A stretch of DNA of 64,000 nt, taken from JBKEDC01 sp047975205. GTDB taxonomy: Bacteria > Bacteroidota > Bacteroidia > Bacteroidales > Prolixibacteraceae. Both the position numbers and the translations under genes were made by a program. Positions 19,691 to 28,174 of this stretch are shown here, piece after piece. Below the pieces are notes generated by a model that did no database searches, was not told the origin of the DNA, and saw only the letters and a program-made list of their open reading frames with translations. Each line of letters opens with the position of its first letter. Position 1 is the stretch's first letter. Location of the stretch: positions 62,001-126,000 of the forward strand of contig JBKEDC010000005.1 in assembly GCA_047975205.1 (NCBI GenBank). Reading direction: 5' to 3'.

Positions 19691-21199
19691 ATGGTTGGAA
19701 AGATAGATCGTAGTAGTGGTTTGCTCATGCATATCAGTTCATTACCTAATGAATATGGCATCGGTACTTTGGGACAAGAAGCATTCCGATTTGTTGATTT
19801 TTTGACAGAAACAAAGCAACGGTTTTGGCAGATATTGCCACTTGGGCCTACAAGTTACGGAAACTCGCCTTATCAGTCATATTCTGTCTTTGCCGGAAAT
19901 CCCTTATTTATTAGCATGGAAAAATTGCTTGATGAAGGTTTGCTCCATGATGAAGAGTTGAAAAAAGCTCCGAAGAACTTAACATGCAAGATAGATTACG
20001 AATGGGTTCGGAATAATAAGCATGCGCTACTACAAACGGCTTATTTGCGGTTCAAAAACAATTTTTATAAATGGAAAGATGAATATGATAAGTTCATAGA
20101 TGAACATAGCTGGTGGCTAACCGACTATGCGTTATTTTGCACCTTGTGTGATACATATCAGAACTCCGACAACTGGGGAGAATGGCGTGATGAACTAAAA
20201 TACAAAGAGAATCAGGCGTTAATAAAGGCTTTGTCGGTTCATGATGAGAAAGTGAATTATATTCGGTTTGAACAATTTATATTCTTTCGACAGTGGTTTG
20301 ATTTAAAAAGATATGCGAATGCCAATGGCGTTTTAATGTTAGGTGATCTTCCTTTATATGTATCATATAATAGCTCTGATGTGTGGAGCAATCAAGATTT
20401 ATTCGAATTAGATGAAAATGCTCAGATGACGCAGGTTGGGGGAGTTCCTCCTGATTACTTCAGTGAAATGGGGCAGCTTTGGGGAAATCCGGTGTTTAAT
20501 TGGGACAAGATAGCGGAACGCTCTTACGATTGGTGGATGGCTCGTATGCATTTTAATCTGAACATGTTTGATTATGTGCGCATCGACCATTTCAGGGGAT
20601 TAGAATCATTTTGGTCAATTCCGGCAGGTGAAGAAACAGCCATCAATGGGAAATGGGTAAAAGCCAAGGGGTTTGAAATGCTTAGCTTACTGCAATCTCA
20701 AGTTGGAAGTTTGCCTATTGTGGCAGAAGATTTGGGAATTATAACCGCTGAGGTAAAAAAACTTCGGAATGATTTTAATTTACCGGGCATGAAAGTGCTA
20801 CAATTCGCTTATGCATCAGATGAAACGAATGTTCACCTGCCACACAATTACACAGAAAATTTTGTAGCGTATACCGGTACACATGATAACGATACAACCA
20901 CGGGATGGCTCCAGAAGGCTAATGATGAAGAAAGAGAAAGCCTATCTTTCTATTTTGATGCAAATGGAGAGGTGCAATTGACAAAAAATTTAATCCAAGA
21001 AGCTTGGGGATCAGTAGCGAACCTAGCTATCATGCCTATGCAAGATTTATTGCTGCTTGATTCTGAGCATAGGATGAATACTCCGGGAACAGCAGTTGGC
21101 AATTGGGCTTGGCGTATGGATGCAAAACAACTTACTAAACAACATAAAGCTTATTTATTGGCCATTACAAAAAGATACAATAGAGTACCGAATATTTAA
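19691..21199 (+). CDS. malQ: 4-alpha-glucanotransferase (GH77, amylomaltase)
   Basis: A 502-residue protein of the compact plant/bacterial DPE1-type GH77, without the extra N-terminal starch-binding domains of the longer Bacteroides enzymes. It transfers maltosyl and longer glucan units between alpha-1,4-glucans in the cytoplasm. Diagnostic motifs: N-terminal RSSGLLMHISSLP and GPTSYGNSPYQSYSVFAGNP; catalytic nucleophile Asp in RIDHFRG (about residue 298); acid/base Glu in VAEDLGII (about 346); third Asp in THDNDTTTGW (about 397). It stands alone, divergent from pheT, and shares a terminator with yjbQ, which converges on it. Confidence 0.96.
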   Translation: MVGKIDRSSGLLMHISSLPNEYGIGTLGQEAFRFVDFLTETKQRFWQILPLGPTSYGNSPYQSYSVFAGNPLFISMEKLLDEGLLHDEELKKAPKNLTCKIDYEWVRNNKHALLQTAYLRFKNNFYKWKDEYDKFIDEHSWWLTDYALFCTLCDTYQNSDNWGEWRDELKYKENQALIKALSVHDEKVNYIRFEQFIFFRQWFDLKRYANANGVLMLGDLPLYVSYNSSDVWSNQDLFELDENAQMTQVGGVPPDYFSEMGQLWGNPVFNWDKIAERSYDWWMARMHFNLNMFDYVRIDHFRGLESFWSIPAGEETAINGKWVKAKGFEMLSLLQSQVGSLPIVAEDLGIITAEVKKLRNDFNLPGMKVLQFAYASDETNVHLPHNYTENFVAYTGTHDNDTTTGWLQKANDEERESLSFYFDANGEVQLTKNLIQEAWGSVANLAIMPMQDLLLLDSEHRMNTPGTAVGNWAWRMDAKQLTKQHKAYLLAITKRYNRVPNI

Positions 21200-21235
21200 A
21201 CAAGTAAAGGCACTATGCAGTGCTTTTATTTGTTT
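21198..21235. terminator. Bidirectional terminator between malQ and yjbQ
   Basis: A 17-base stem (arms AAACAAGTAAAGGCACT and AGTGCTTTTATTTGTTT, two G-T positions, loop ATGC) begins at the malQ stop and overlaps the last bases of yjbQ. It has A/T-rich tails on both sides. Confidence 0.75.
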
Positions 21236-21644
21236 AAGAGTATATGGTAATGACTAACTTTCTAGCTCCGCCGTAATTCCTAAATTCACAAAGATATATA
21301 CCTTGCCAAGTGCCCAAGTTTAATCGTCCGCTGGTTATAGGAATGGTAACTTCAGCTCCGATAACTGAAGATTTTAAATGTGCAGGCATATCATCTTCGC
21401 CTTCATACGTATGTGTATATGTCGGATGGCCTTCCGGTATCCATTTATTAATGAATGACTCAAAATCGTGCCTGACAGATGGATCGGCATTCTCGTTAAG
21501 CGTGATTCCTGCGGAGCTGTGCTTTAGAAATAAATGACATAATCCGTATGCCGGTAATTGATTCAGCTCATGTTCAATAAGAGAGGTAATTAAATGATAT
21601 CCTCGGTTGTGTTCAGGAAGTATTATTTCTCTTTGTTCAATCAT
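21234..21644 (-). CDS. YjbQ family protein (UPF0047)
   Basis: A 136-residue single-domain protein of the UPF0047/YjbQ family, which has been linked to secondary thiamine-phosphate synthase activity, although the physiological role is unsettled. Recognisable blocks: GLCHLFLKHSSAGITLNENA, DPSVRHDFESFINKWIP, DDMPAHLKSSVIGAEVTIPI and LGTWQGIYLCEFR, carrying the conserved His and Glu residues expected to bind metal. No signal peptide. Its ATG overlaps the stop codon of the upstream GNAT-like gene by one base (TAATG), indicating translational coupling. Confidence 0.9.
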   Translation of the reverse strand: MIEQREIILPEHNRGYHLITSLIEHELNQLPAYGLCHLFLKHSSAGITLNENADPSVRHDFESFINKWIPEGHPTYTHTYEGEDDMPAHLKSSVIGAEVTIPITSGRLNLGTWQGIYLCEFRNYGGARKLVITIYS

Positions 21645-22765
21645 TAAAGTTTCATTTTATAGCAACGTTTGCGTTTATGCTGAATATGGTCGAATGATTT
21701 CCACATTTGAATAGCTACATGATTATTTTCAAGCATACCGGTTGTTTCAACAAATTTTACACCATGCTCATTACCTGTTTTCCAAATCTCATTAAGCAAA
21801 ATAGCTGCAGGACCCATTTTCTGATATTTAGGATGAACACCGGTAAGCATTAAATCCATTTCGGTAGGATGCTTTAACGCCTTCATAATATGATACCAAC
21901 CTAAAGGTAAAAGTTTTCCACCTGCTTTCTGCATGGCCTTTGATAGGGAAGGAAGAGCTATTAGAAAGGCTATAAGTTCGTCATCTTTACCTAAAATTAC
22001 TTTGACGAATTTAGGGTTTAAAATGGGGAAGAACTTATCAATGTAGAACTTTACCATCTTCGGAGGTAATACATAAGTGCCAAAAAGTTCAGCAAAAGCA
22101 TCATTGAATAGAGCAAAAACTTTCTCTTTGTAGGGAGCAAGCTCTTTACTATTATTGAAACTCACGGGCCGGAAACCATAGCGATTAATGAGCATGTTAG
22201 CTACTTTCTCCGATTTGGCAGGAATGCTGTCTCCCATATTTATTCTAAATTCCAGCCAGTCTATTTCTTTTTCAAAACCTATACGATCATAATGCTTCCC
22301 ATAGTAAGACATATGATAATCAGAAGCTACGGAAGGCAACCATTCATGTCCTTCTATCAAACATCCTTGATGATCTAGATTGGAAAAACCTAACGGTCCT
22401 TGCATCTCTACCATACCTTTGCCTGTCAACCATTCTTTTACGGTTTTGATTAAAACATCGGCTACTTCATTATCATCAATAAACTCAGGACGAGTGAAGC
22501 GACCAATTTTTTCTCCTTTCTTTTCGATCCAAAGTTTATTGATGATCCCCCCAACTCTTCCTACACATTTATTATCACGATAAGCGACCCAAAATTTTGT
22601 ATCGCAGAACTCCATAGCCGGATTTTTTTCAGGTAACAGCGTGTCTTTTTCTTCTTTTTTCATGGGAGGAACCCAATAAGAGTTACCTTTATAAAGTTTG
22701 TATGGTAAGTTTACAAAGTCTTCCAAGGTGACTTTGTCATTAACTTCTTTGATTATAATGGTCAT
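21644..22765 (-). CDS. GNAT-fold protein of unknown substrate
   Basis: A 373-residue cytoplasmic protein that I cannot assign beyond its fold. The N-terminal part (FVNLPYKLYKGNSYWVPPMK, KFWVAYRDNKCVGRVGGIIN) and the C-terminal part (LMLTGVHPKYQKMGPAAILL, FVETTGMLENNHVAIQMWKS) both look like GNAT acetyltransferase segments. The C-terminal one contains a Q/R-x-x-G-x-[GA]-like acetyl-CoA loop in degenerate form, KYQKMGPAA. The length is about twice a single GNAT domain, consistent with a tandem arrangement. Proteins like this are common in Bacteroidetes and annotated only as hypothetical or GNAT-related. It is in one transcription unit with yjbQ. Confidence 0.7.
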   Translation of the reverse strand: MTIIIKEVNDKVTLEDFVNLPYKLYKGNSYWVPPMKKEEKDTLLPEKNPAMEFCDTKFWVAYRDNKCVGRVGGIINKLWIEKKGEKIGRFTRPEFIDDNEVADVLIKTVKEWLTGKGMVEMQGPLGFSNLDHQGCLIEGHEWLPSVASDYHMSYYGKHYDRIGFEKEIDWLEFRINMGDSIPAKSEKVANMLINRYGFRPVSFNNSKELAPYKEKVFALFNDAFAELFGTYVLPPKMVKFYIDKFFPILNPKFVKVILGKDDELIAFLIALPSLSKAMQKAGGKLLPLGWYHIMKALKHPTEMDLMLTGVHPKYQKMGPAAILLNEIWKTGNEHGVKFVETTGMLENNHVAIQMWKSFDHIQHKRKRCYKMKL

Positions 22766-22835
22766 TTGATTATGATTTTAAATGTGTTGCAATTTAAGAA
22801 AAATCTAGATATCACAATTCCGATCTCATACAAGG

Positions 22836-22874
22836 AAAGAGTCCTTAGCGCGTTAACAGAACTAAGGACTCTTT
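22836..22874 (-). terminator. Terminator downstream of the PUR-family gene
   Basis: A perfect 13-base inverted repeat (AAAGAGTCCTTAG / CTAAGGACTCTTT) with a 13-base loop, located 24 bases beyond the stop codon at 22898. On the minus strand it ends in a T-rich tail. Confidence 0.8.
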
Positions 22875-22897
22875 ATGTGCTACTAATTCGATAGGTT

Positions 22898-23227
22898 TTA
22901 GAGATCCTCAAAATTAATTTCAGAGAAATTCTGATCTGAATCTAGCTGTGTGTTCTTGTATTTTCTTCGCTCATCTTCTAATATGGGTTGCTCGTTGAGG
23001 ATAAAATTAGCGGCGTCTGTCATGTGGGCTAAGAATGCTTCCATGTCTTCGCGATAAAGAAATACTCGGTGTCGTTCATTGCGATCTTGAGCATTCTTTG
23101 CTTTCTTGCTTTCGGTAACCGTAAGATAATATTCTCCGGAACGGGTTTCTTTTACATCGAAGAAATAAGTTCTACTACCGGCTCGTAATTCAGATGAGTT
23201 GATACTCTCTTTTTTGTTAAATTCCAT
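22898..23227 (-). CDS. PUR-family DNA/RNA-binding protein (DUF3276)
   Basis: A 109-residue protein of the DUF3276 family, a single PUR repeat typical of Bacteroidetes that binds single-stranded nucleic acid in its structurally studied relatives. The beta-strand pattern SRTYFFDVKETRSGEYYLTV, then ESKKAK, then HRVFLYREDMEAFLAHMTDA is characteristic. The tail is acidic and probably disordered. It is encoded 16 bases downstream of folD and probably co-transcribed with it. Confidence 0.88.
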   Translation of the reverse strand: MEFNKKESINSSELRAGSRTYFFDVKETRSGEYYLTVTESKKAKNAQDRNERHRVFLYREDMEAFLAHMTDAANFILNEQPILEDERRKYKNTQLDSDQNFSEINFEDL

Positions 23228-23243
23228 AATTTTAAGTTTATAT

Positions 23244-24119
23244 CTACTTATAGATTGCTTTTCTTGCTGCTAATAAGGTGTTTTTCAACAATGATACTCT
23301 GGTCATCGGACCCACTCCACCGGGTACCGGAGTAATGAATGAACATTTTGGCGCAACCTCATCAAAAACGACATCGCCTTTTAATCTCCAACCGGATTTC
23401 GCACTGTCATCTTTTATTCTAGTTGTGCCCACATCAATAACAACAGCCCCTTCCTTCACCATATCCTCTTTTACAAAGCCCGGTGAGCCTATAGCCGCAA
23501 TTATGATATCAGCATTCAGGCAAAGCTCTTTCAAGTTGGATGTTCTGCTGTGAGCAACTGTTACCGTAGCATTAATTTTCTTTTGAGACATCAGTACGCT
23601 CATGGGTCTGCCAACAATATTACTTCTACCAATTACTACACAATTCTTACCGGACGTTTCAATGCCGTAGCGAGAAAGGAGCTCAGTAATGCCATCAGGA
23701 GTAGCGGAAACGAAAGTAGGTAATCCGATAACCATTCTACCTACATTTGCAGGGTGGAATCCATCGACGTCTTTGCTTGGGTCGATAGCCTCAATAATCT
23801 TTTGTTCAGATATATGCTTAGGCAACGGAAGCTGAACGATAAACCCATCGATATCAGTATCAGCGTTTAATTCAGAGATTTTACTAAGTAGCATTTCTTC
23901 GGCAACATCGTCTTCATAACGAATCAAGCTTGACTTGAACCCCACTTCTGCACAATCTTTGATTTTAAAAGATACATACGTTTCACTTCCACCGTCATGT
24001 CCAACTAAGATAGCTGCTAAATGGGGCTGCCTACCGCCGTCAGCGATTATTTTTTTTACATCCTCAGCTATCTCATTTTTGATAGCTTTTGCCGTTTTGT
24101 TTCCGTCGATTAGTTGCAT
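23244..24119 (-). CDS. folD: Bifunctional methylenetetrahydrofolate dehydrogenase / methenyltetrahydrofolate cyclohydrolase
   Basis: A 291-residue FolD. It interconverts 5,10-methylene-, 5,10-methenyl- and 10-formyl-tetrahydrofolate in the cytoplasm, supplying one-carbon units. Motifs: GSETYVSFKIKDCAEVG with the catalytic Lys; DGFIVQLPLPKHI; PSKDVDGFHPANVG; the NADP-binding VVIGRSNIVGRPMSVLM; and FITPVPGGVGPMTRVSLL near the C terminus. Length and motif order are standard. It lies between ffh (11 bases upstream) and the PUR-family gene in one minus-strand unit. Confidence 0.97.
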   Translation of the reverse strand: MQLIDGNKTAKAIKNEIAEDVKKIIADGGRQPHLAAILVGHDGGSETYVSFKIKDCAEVGFKSSLIRYEDDVAEEMLLSKISELNADTDIDGFIVQLPLPKHISEQKIIEAIDPSKDVDGFHPANVGRMVIGLPTFVSATPDGITELLSRYGIETSGKNCVVIGRSNIVGRPMSVLMSQKKINATVTVAHSRTSNLKELCLNADIIIAAIGSPGFVKEDMVKEGAVVIDVGTTRIKDDSAKSGWRLKGDVVFDEVAPKCSFITPVPGGVGPMTRVSLLKNTLLAARKAIYK

Positions 24120-24130
24120 AATATTTAAGT

Positions 24131-25465
24131 TTATCGTCTTCTCATATTGCCCATAAGTCCACGCATAGCTCCTTTGTTTCCTCCTGATACCATCTTCATC
24201 ATTTTGCGCATATCGTCGAACTGCTTAATAAGTTGATTAACTTGCTGGATAGATGTTCCGGAACCATCGGCAATACGTCTGCGGCGAGCTCCATTTAGCA
24301 GGGCAGGAGTCTCTCGTTCTATCGGAGTCATTGATTGAATAATAGCCTCAATACCTTTAAATGCATCATTGTCAATATCTACATTTTTCAAAGCTTTCCC
24401 CATTCCCGGGATCATGCCTGCCAAGTCTTTGATGTTACCCATCTTCTTGATTTGTTGGATTTGAGACATGAAATCATTGAAGTTAAATTGGTTTTTTGCA
24501 ATTTTCTTTTGCAATTGACGAGCCTGCTCTTGGTCGAATTGCTCTTGTGCACGCTCTACCAAAGAAACCACATCACCCATACCTAAAATACGGTCAGCCA
24601 TACGTTTCGGATGGAATATATCGAGTGCGTCCATTTTTTCACCGATACCGATGAATTTGATAGGCTTGTCAACAATAGAACGAATAGAAAGAGCCGCTCC
24701 ACCTCGGGTATCTCCATCTAGCTTAGTAAGGATTATCCCATCAAAGTCTAAGCGTTGATTGAACTCTTTGGCAGTGTTTACTGCATCCTGACCGGTCATT
24801 GAATCAACAACGAATAAAATTTCATTTGGATTGAGTGCATCTTTCAAACCGGCAATTTCATTCATCATCTGTTCATCAATAGCCAAACGACCGGCAGTAT
24901 CGACAATAACAACATTTTGACCATCAGTTTTAGCTTGTTGAACACCGGCTTTAGCAATGTTGATAGGGTTTTGATTATTTACATCGCTGTAAACAGGAAT
25001 GTTTAGTTGTTCCCCCAATACTTTTAATTGGTCGATAGCAGCCGGGCGATAAACATCACATGCAACCAAAAGAGGCTGTAAACCTTTTTTTGATTTTAAG
25101 AAGTTGGCCAGTTTTCCGGAATGTGTTGTTTTACCCGAGCCTTGTAAACCTGCCATTAAAATGACGGTAGGTTTTCCACTTAAGTTAATATCAACAGATT
25201 TACCACCCATTAGAATAGCCAATTCATCGTGAACAATTTTCACCATCATTTCACCAGGCTTCACAGCATTGAGCACATCTTGTCCCAATGCTTTTTCTTT
25301 TACGGTATTGGTAAATTCTTTAGCGATTTTATAATTCACATCGGCATTGAGTAATGCACGACGGATTTCTTTTAGGGTTTCAACGATATTAATCTCCGTA
25401 ATACGCCCTTGTCCTTTTAATAATTTAAAGGAACGCTCTAACTTATCATTAAGATTCTCAAACAT
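24131..25465 (-). CDS. ffh: Signal recognition particle protein Ffh (SRP54)
   Basis: A 444-residue Ffh. It binds the SRP RNA and hydrophobic signal sequences at the ribosome and delivers nascent chains to the FtsY receptor. The N domain (1-90) is followed by the G domain with AGLQGSGKTTHSGKLA (P-loop, about 105-120), VDTAGRLAIDEQMM and ILTKLDGDTRGGAAL. The M domain (about 300-444) has FNFNDFMSQIQQIKKMG and the conserved GMIPGM, and ends in a Met/Arg-rich tail suited to RNA binding. The first gene of the ffh-folD-PUR unit. Confidence 0.97.
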   Translation of the reverse strand: MFENLNDKLERSFKLLKGQGRITEINIVETLKEIRRALLNADVNYKIAKEFTNTVKEKALGQDVLNAVKPGEMMVKIVHDELAILMGGKSVDINLSGKPTVILMAGLQGSGKTTHSGKLANFLKSKKGLQPLLVACDVYRPAAIDQLKVLGEQLNIPVYSDVNNQNPINIAKAGVQQAKTDGQNVVIVDTAGRLAIDEQMMNEIAGLKDALNPNEILFVVDSMTGQDAVNTAKEFNQRLDFDGIILTKLDGDTRGGAALSIRSIVDKPIKFIGIGEKMDALDIFHPKRMADRILGMGDVVSLVERAQEQFDQEQARQLQKKIAKNQFNFNDFMSQIQQIKKMGNIKDLAGMIPGMGKALKNVDIDNDAFKGIEAIIQSMTPIERETPALLNGARRRRIADGSGTSIQQVNQLIKQFDDMRKMMKMVSGGNKGAMRGLMGNMRRR

Positions 25466-25563
25466 GGTAGAAATTCTATTTATTCTGTGTAATATTAAAT
25501 CGCAAGATACCTACGTATCTCTATTTAATACCACCTATAATTTATAATAAATAATTTGCTTTG

Positions 25564-27357
25564 TTACATTCTAGTAGGTACTGAAATACCTAATATATCC
25601 ATACCTAAACGAATAACTTTAGCTACATTATCAGAAAGTACTAATCTAAATTTACGAAGTTCCTCATTTTCCTCATTGAGTATTGAAAATTCGTGATAAA
25701 ACTGATTGTATTCTTTCACCAGATTGTACACATAGTTTGCTACTATTGCCGGACTATAGGCTTCGGCAGCTTCTTGCAGTGTGCCGGGGAAAAGAGAAAC
25801 TGTTTTGATTAATTCGATTTCTTTCTGGGCTAGAGCTAAGTTACTAACCAAAGCATCGGAATAATTTATATGCTGTTCTTTTGCTTTACGAAGGATAGAA
25901 CAGATACGAGCATGTGCATACTGAATGAATGACCCGGTATTACCATTGAAATCGATAGATTCCTCAGGATTAAACATCATATTCTTTTTAGGATCAACTT
26001 TAAGCATGAAATATTTTAGCGAGCCTAAAGCAATATCTTTGTGCGTTTGGGCAACCTCAATTTCGCTTAAACCATCAAGTTTTCCTAAATCTTCTGATGT
26101 TTTTCTGGCCACATCAATCATTTCAGCCATTAAGTCATCGGCATCAACAACAGTACCTTCGCGTGATTTCATTTTGCCGTGTGGGAGTTCTACCATCCCG
26201 TAAGAGAAATGGTGCAAACCTTTTCCCCAACTAAAACCAAGCTTATCGAGCAAAATGGATAACACTTTGAAATGATAGTCTTGTTCGTTGCCCACCACAT
26301 AAACCATTTTATCTATTTTATAATCGTTGAAACGGAGTTTGGCAGTCCCGATGTCTTGAGTCATGTAAACAGAAGTGCCGTCGGAGCGTAATAAAATTTT
26401 ACGGTCGAGTCCTTCAGCTGTTAGATCTGCCCAAACCGATTGGTCGGCTTCTTGCGTAAAAATACCTTCGTCTAATCCGCGAAGAACCTCATCTTTACCA
26501 ATTAGGTAGGTATCTGATTCGTAATAAATTTTGTCGAAATCAACACCGAGTTCTTTGTATGTGACATCAAAACCGGCATACACCCACTGATTCATCATTT
26601 CCCAAAGTGCAATGGTTTCTTTGTTTTTAGCTTCCCATTTGCGCAATAATTCGCGAGCAGCAACGATAGAAGGTGCTTTTTGTTCAGCTTCTTCTTTGGT
26701 CATGCCGTCAGCTACGAGTTTGCTAATCTCTTCTTTATATTTTTTATCGAAAAGTACATAGAAGTCGCCAACAAGGTGGTCGCCTTTAATACCTGTGTTT
26801 TCCGGAGTCTTTCCATCTCCCCATTGTTGCCAAGCATACATGGATTTACAGATGTGAATACCTCTGTCGTTCACAATATTTGTTTTCACTACTTGTTTTC
26901 CGGTAGCTTGCAAAAGTTTGCTTAAAGAAAAGCCTAACAAATTATTTCGAATATGTCCTAAGTGTAGGGGTTTATTAGTGTTAGGCGATGAGTACTCAAT
27001 CATAACTAAAGGCGAATTATCATCGGCGTTAACATATCCGTATTTCGGATTATCATTTGCCGTTTCCAATACGCTAATCCAATAAGTAGGAGCAATGGTG
27101 ATATTCAAAAATCCTTTGATAACAGAGAAATCTGAAACTTCATTCACTTTGTTTTGTAAATATTGACCAATTTCTTGTGCTGTATCCTGAGGTGACTTTC
27201 GTGAAATTTTTAAGAATGGGAATACAACAATGGTAAAATCACCCTCAACGTCTTTACGTGTATTTTGTAACTGAATGCTATCAGTAGAACAAGCAGAGCC
27301 GTATAAGCTTTGCACAGCTTCGGCTACTTTAGATTTAATTATTTCTTCGATTAACAT
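25564..27357 (-). CDS. argS: Arginine--tRNA ligase
   Basis: A 597-residue class I aminoacyl-tRNA synthetase. The N-terminal Add1 tRNA-recognition domain (1-110) is followed by the Rossmann core with the HIGH motif as HLGH in SSPNTNKPLHLGHIRNNL, the VYMTQDIGTAKLRFNDY segment, the KMSKS-equivalent loop in HGKMKSREGT, and a DALR anticodon-binding C-terminal domain (about 480-597, FIQYAHARICSILRKA; ending DILGISVPTRM). It is transcribed alone with a TATCTTTG -7 box 20 bases before the start codon. Confidence 0.97.
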   Translation of the reverse strand: MLIEEIIKSKVAEAVQSLYGSACSTDSIQLQNTRKDVEGDFTIVVFPFLKISRKSPQDTAQEIGQYLQNKVNEVSDFSVIKGFLNITIAPTYWISVLETANDNPKYGYVNADDNSPLVMIEYSSPNTNKPLHLGHIRNNLLGFSLSKLLQATGKQVVKTNIVNDRGIHICKSMYAWQQWGDGKTPENTGIKGDHLVGDFYVLFDKKYKEEISKLVADGMTKEEAEQKAPSIVAARELLRKWEAKNKETIALWEMMNQWVYAGFDVTYKELGVDFDKIYYESDTYLIGKDEVLRGLDEGIFTQEADQSVWADLTAEGLDRKILLRSDGTSVYMTQDIGTAKLRFNDYKIDKMVYVVGNEQDYHFKVLSILLDKLGFSWGKGLHHFSYGMVELPHGKMKSREGTVVDADDLMAEMIDVARKTSEDLGKLDGLSEIEVAQTHKDIALGSLKYFMLKVDPKKNMMFNPEESIDFNGNTGSFIQYAHARICSILRKAKEQHINYSDALVSNLALAQKEIELIKTVSLFPGTLQEAAEAYSPAIVANYVYNLVKEYNQFYHEFSILNEENEELRKFRLVLSDNVAKVIRLGMDILGISVPTRM

Positions 27358-27376
27358 ACTTATCTTTTAGTTACTG

Positions 27377-27384
27377 CAAAGATA
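27377..27384 (-). promoter_or_regulatory. -7 box of the argS promoter
   Basis: On the minus strand TATCTTTG, an exact TAnnTTTG match, ending about 20 bases before the argS ATG. Confidence 0.55.
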
Positions 27385-27611
27385 ATCTTTTGATTGAAAT
27401 ATGCTTAGAAAACGGAACGATAGTATGCGCATCTTTTGATGTTCGTTGATTCGTTGGCGTATTTTAGGTTCGAAACATCATATTAAGGTTTAGTTGTAAG
27501 CTAAAATTTAGATATATTACAACAATAGACCAGGTTTTATCATTGTCGAACAAGGGTATTTCAATCTTCTCAATCGTTTTGATTGCCTTTCAGAGTATCT
27601 TTAAAATAAAA
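27385..27611. other. Intergenic region upstream of argS
   Basis: No gene, RNA or repeat is evident between the argS -7 box and the terminator of the DUF5606 gene. Any upstream promoter elements of argS would lie here. Confidence 0.4.
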
Positions 27612-27647
27612 AAAGAGGATATTCCAATTTTTTGAAATATCCTCTTT
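27612..27647 (-). terminator. Terminator downstream of the DUF5606 gene
   Basis: A perfect 12-base inverted repeat (AAAGAGGATATT / AATATCCTCTTT) with a 12-base loop and A/T-rich flanks, 25 bases beyond the stop codon at 27673. Confidence 0.8.
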
Positions 27648-27672
27648 GAAAGATTACTAAAGACAACGAGGT

Positions 27673-28086
27673 CTATTCTGCTTTTGTTGTTTCTTCGGTT
27701 TCTTCCTCTTCTGAGAAATCGAGTAGATTATTCTTAAACAATATGTTATACCACTGAAATACTTTCTTGATATCAGAAGTATATACACGATCTTTATCAT
27801 AATCAGGTAAAACTTCAGCAAATAGATCAGTCATTTCAGAATTGTCCATTTTAGGAAGCTCTGCATCCCCTTTAATGGTCTTTGTATTTTCAAATATTTT
27901 CTTTAGCTCTTCTTCTCCGGTTTCGGTGAAGATGGCAATCTCAGCTAAAGAACTGATTCTTGCTGTTGAATATGCAGGCATGCGCTTGCCCGTAAGCAAT
28001 GATTCTACAATAATACTATTTTTACCTTCAGAAATCAGTTTGAATAAACCGGGTTGTCCCGATATGGCTAATATTCCTTTTAACAT
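27673..28086 (-). CDS. DUF5606 family protein
   Basis: A 137-residue protein. I start at the ATG at 28086 (MLKGILAISGQPGLFKLISE) because family similarity begins there; the frame is open for 14 further codons upstream. The N-terminal ~60 residues (GLFKLISEGKNSIIVESLLTGKRMPAY) have the SH3-like look of Bacteroidetes DUF5606 proteins, and the acidic C-terminal tail is likely disordered. Function unknown, cytoplasmic. A single gene with its own terminator. Confidence 0.8.
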   Translation of the reverse strand: MLKGILAISGQPGLFKLISEGKNSIIVESLLTGKRMPAYSTARISSLAEIAIFTETGEEELKKIFENTKTIKGDAELPKMDNSEMTDLFAEVLPDYDKDRVYTSDIKKVFQWYNILFKNNLLDFSEEEETEETTKAE

Positions 28087-28174
28087 ATTAATCGATTTTA
28101 TTTTTTTAACCGTGCGAATATAACACAATATCGTAATCTAAGTGTATTTACAGTTATCTATTTTTTATTTAACT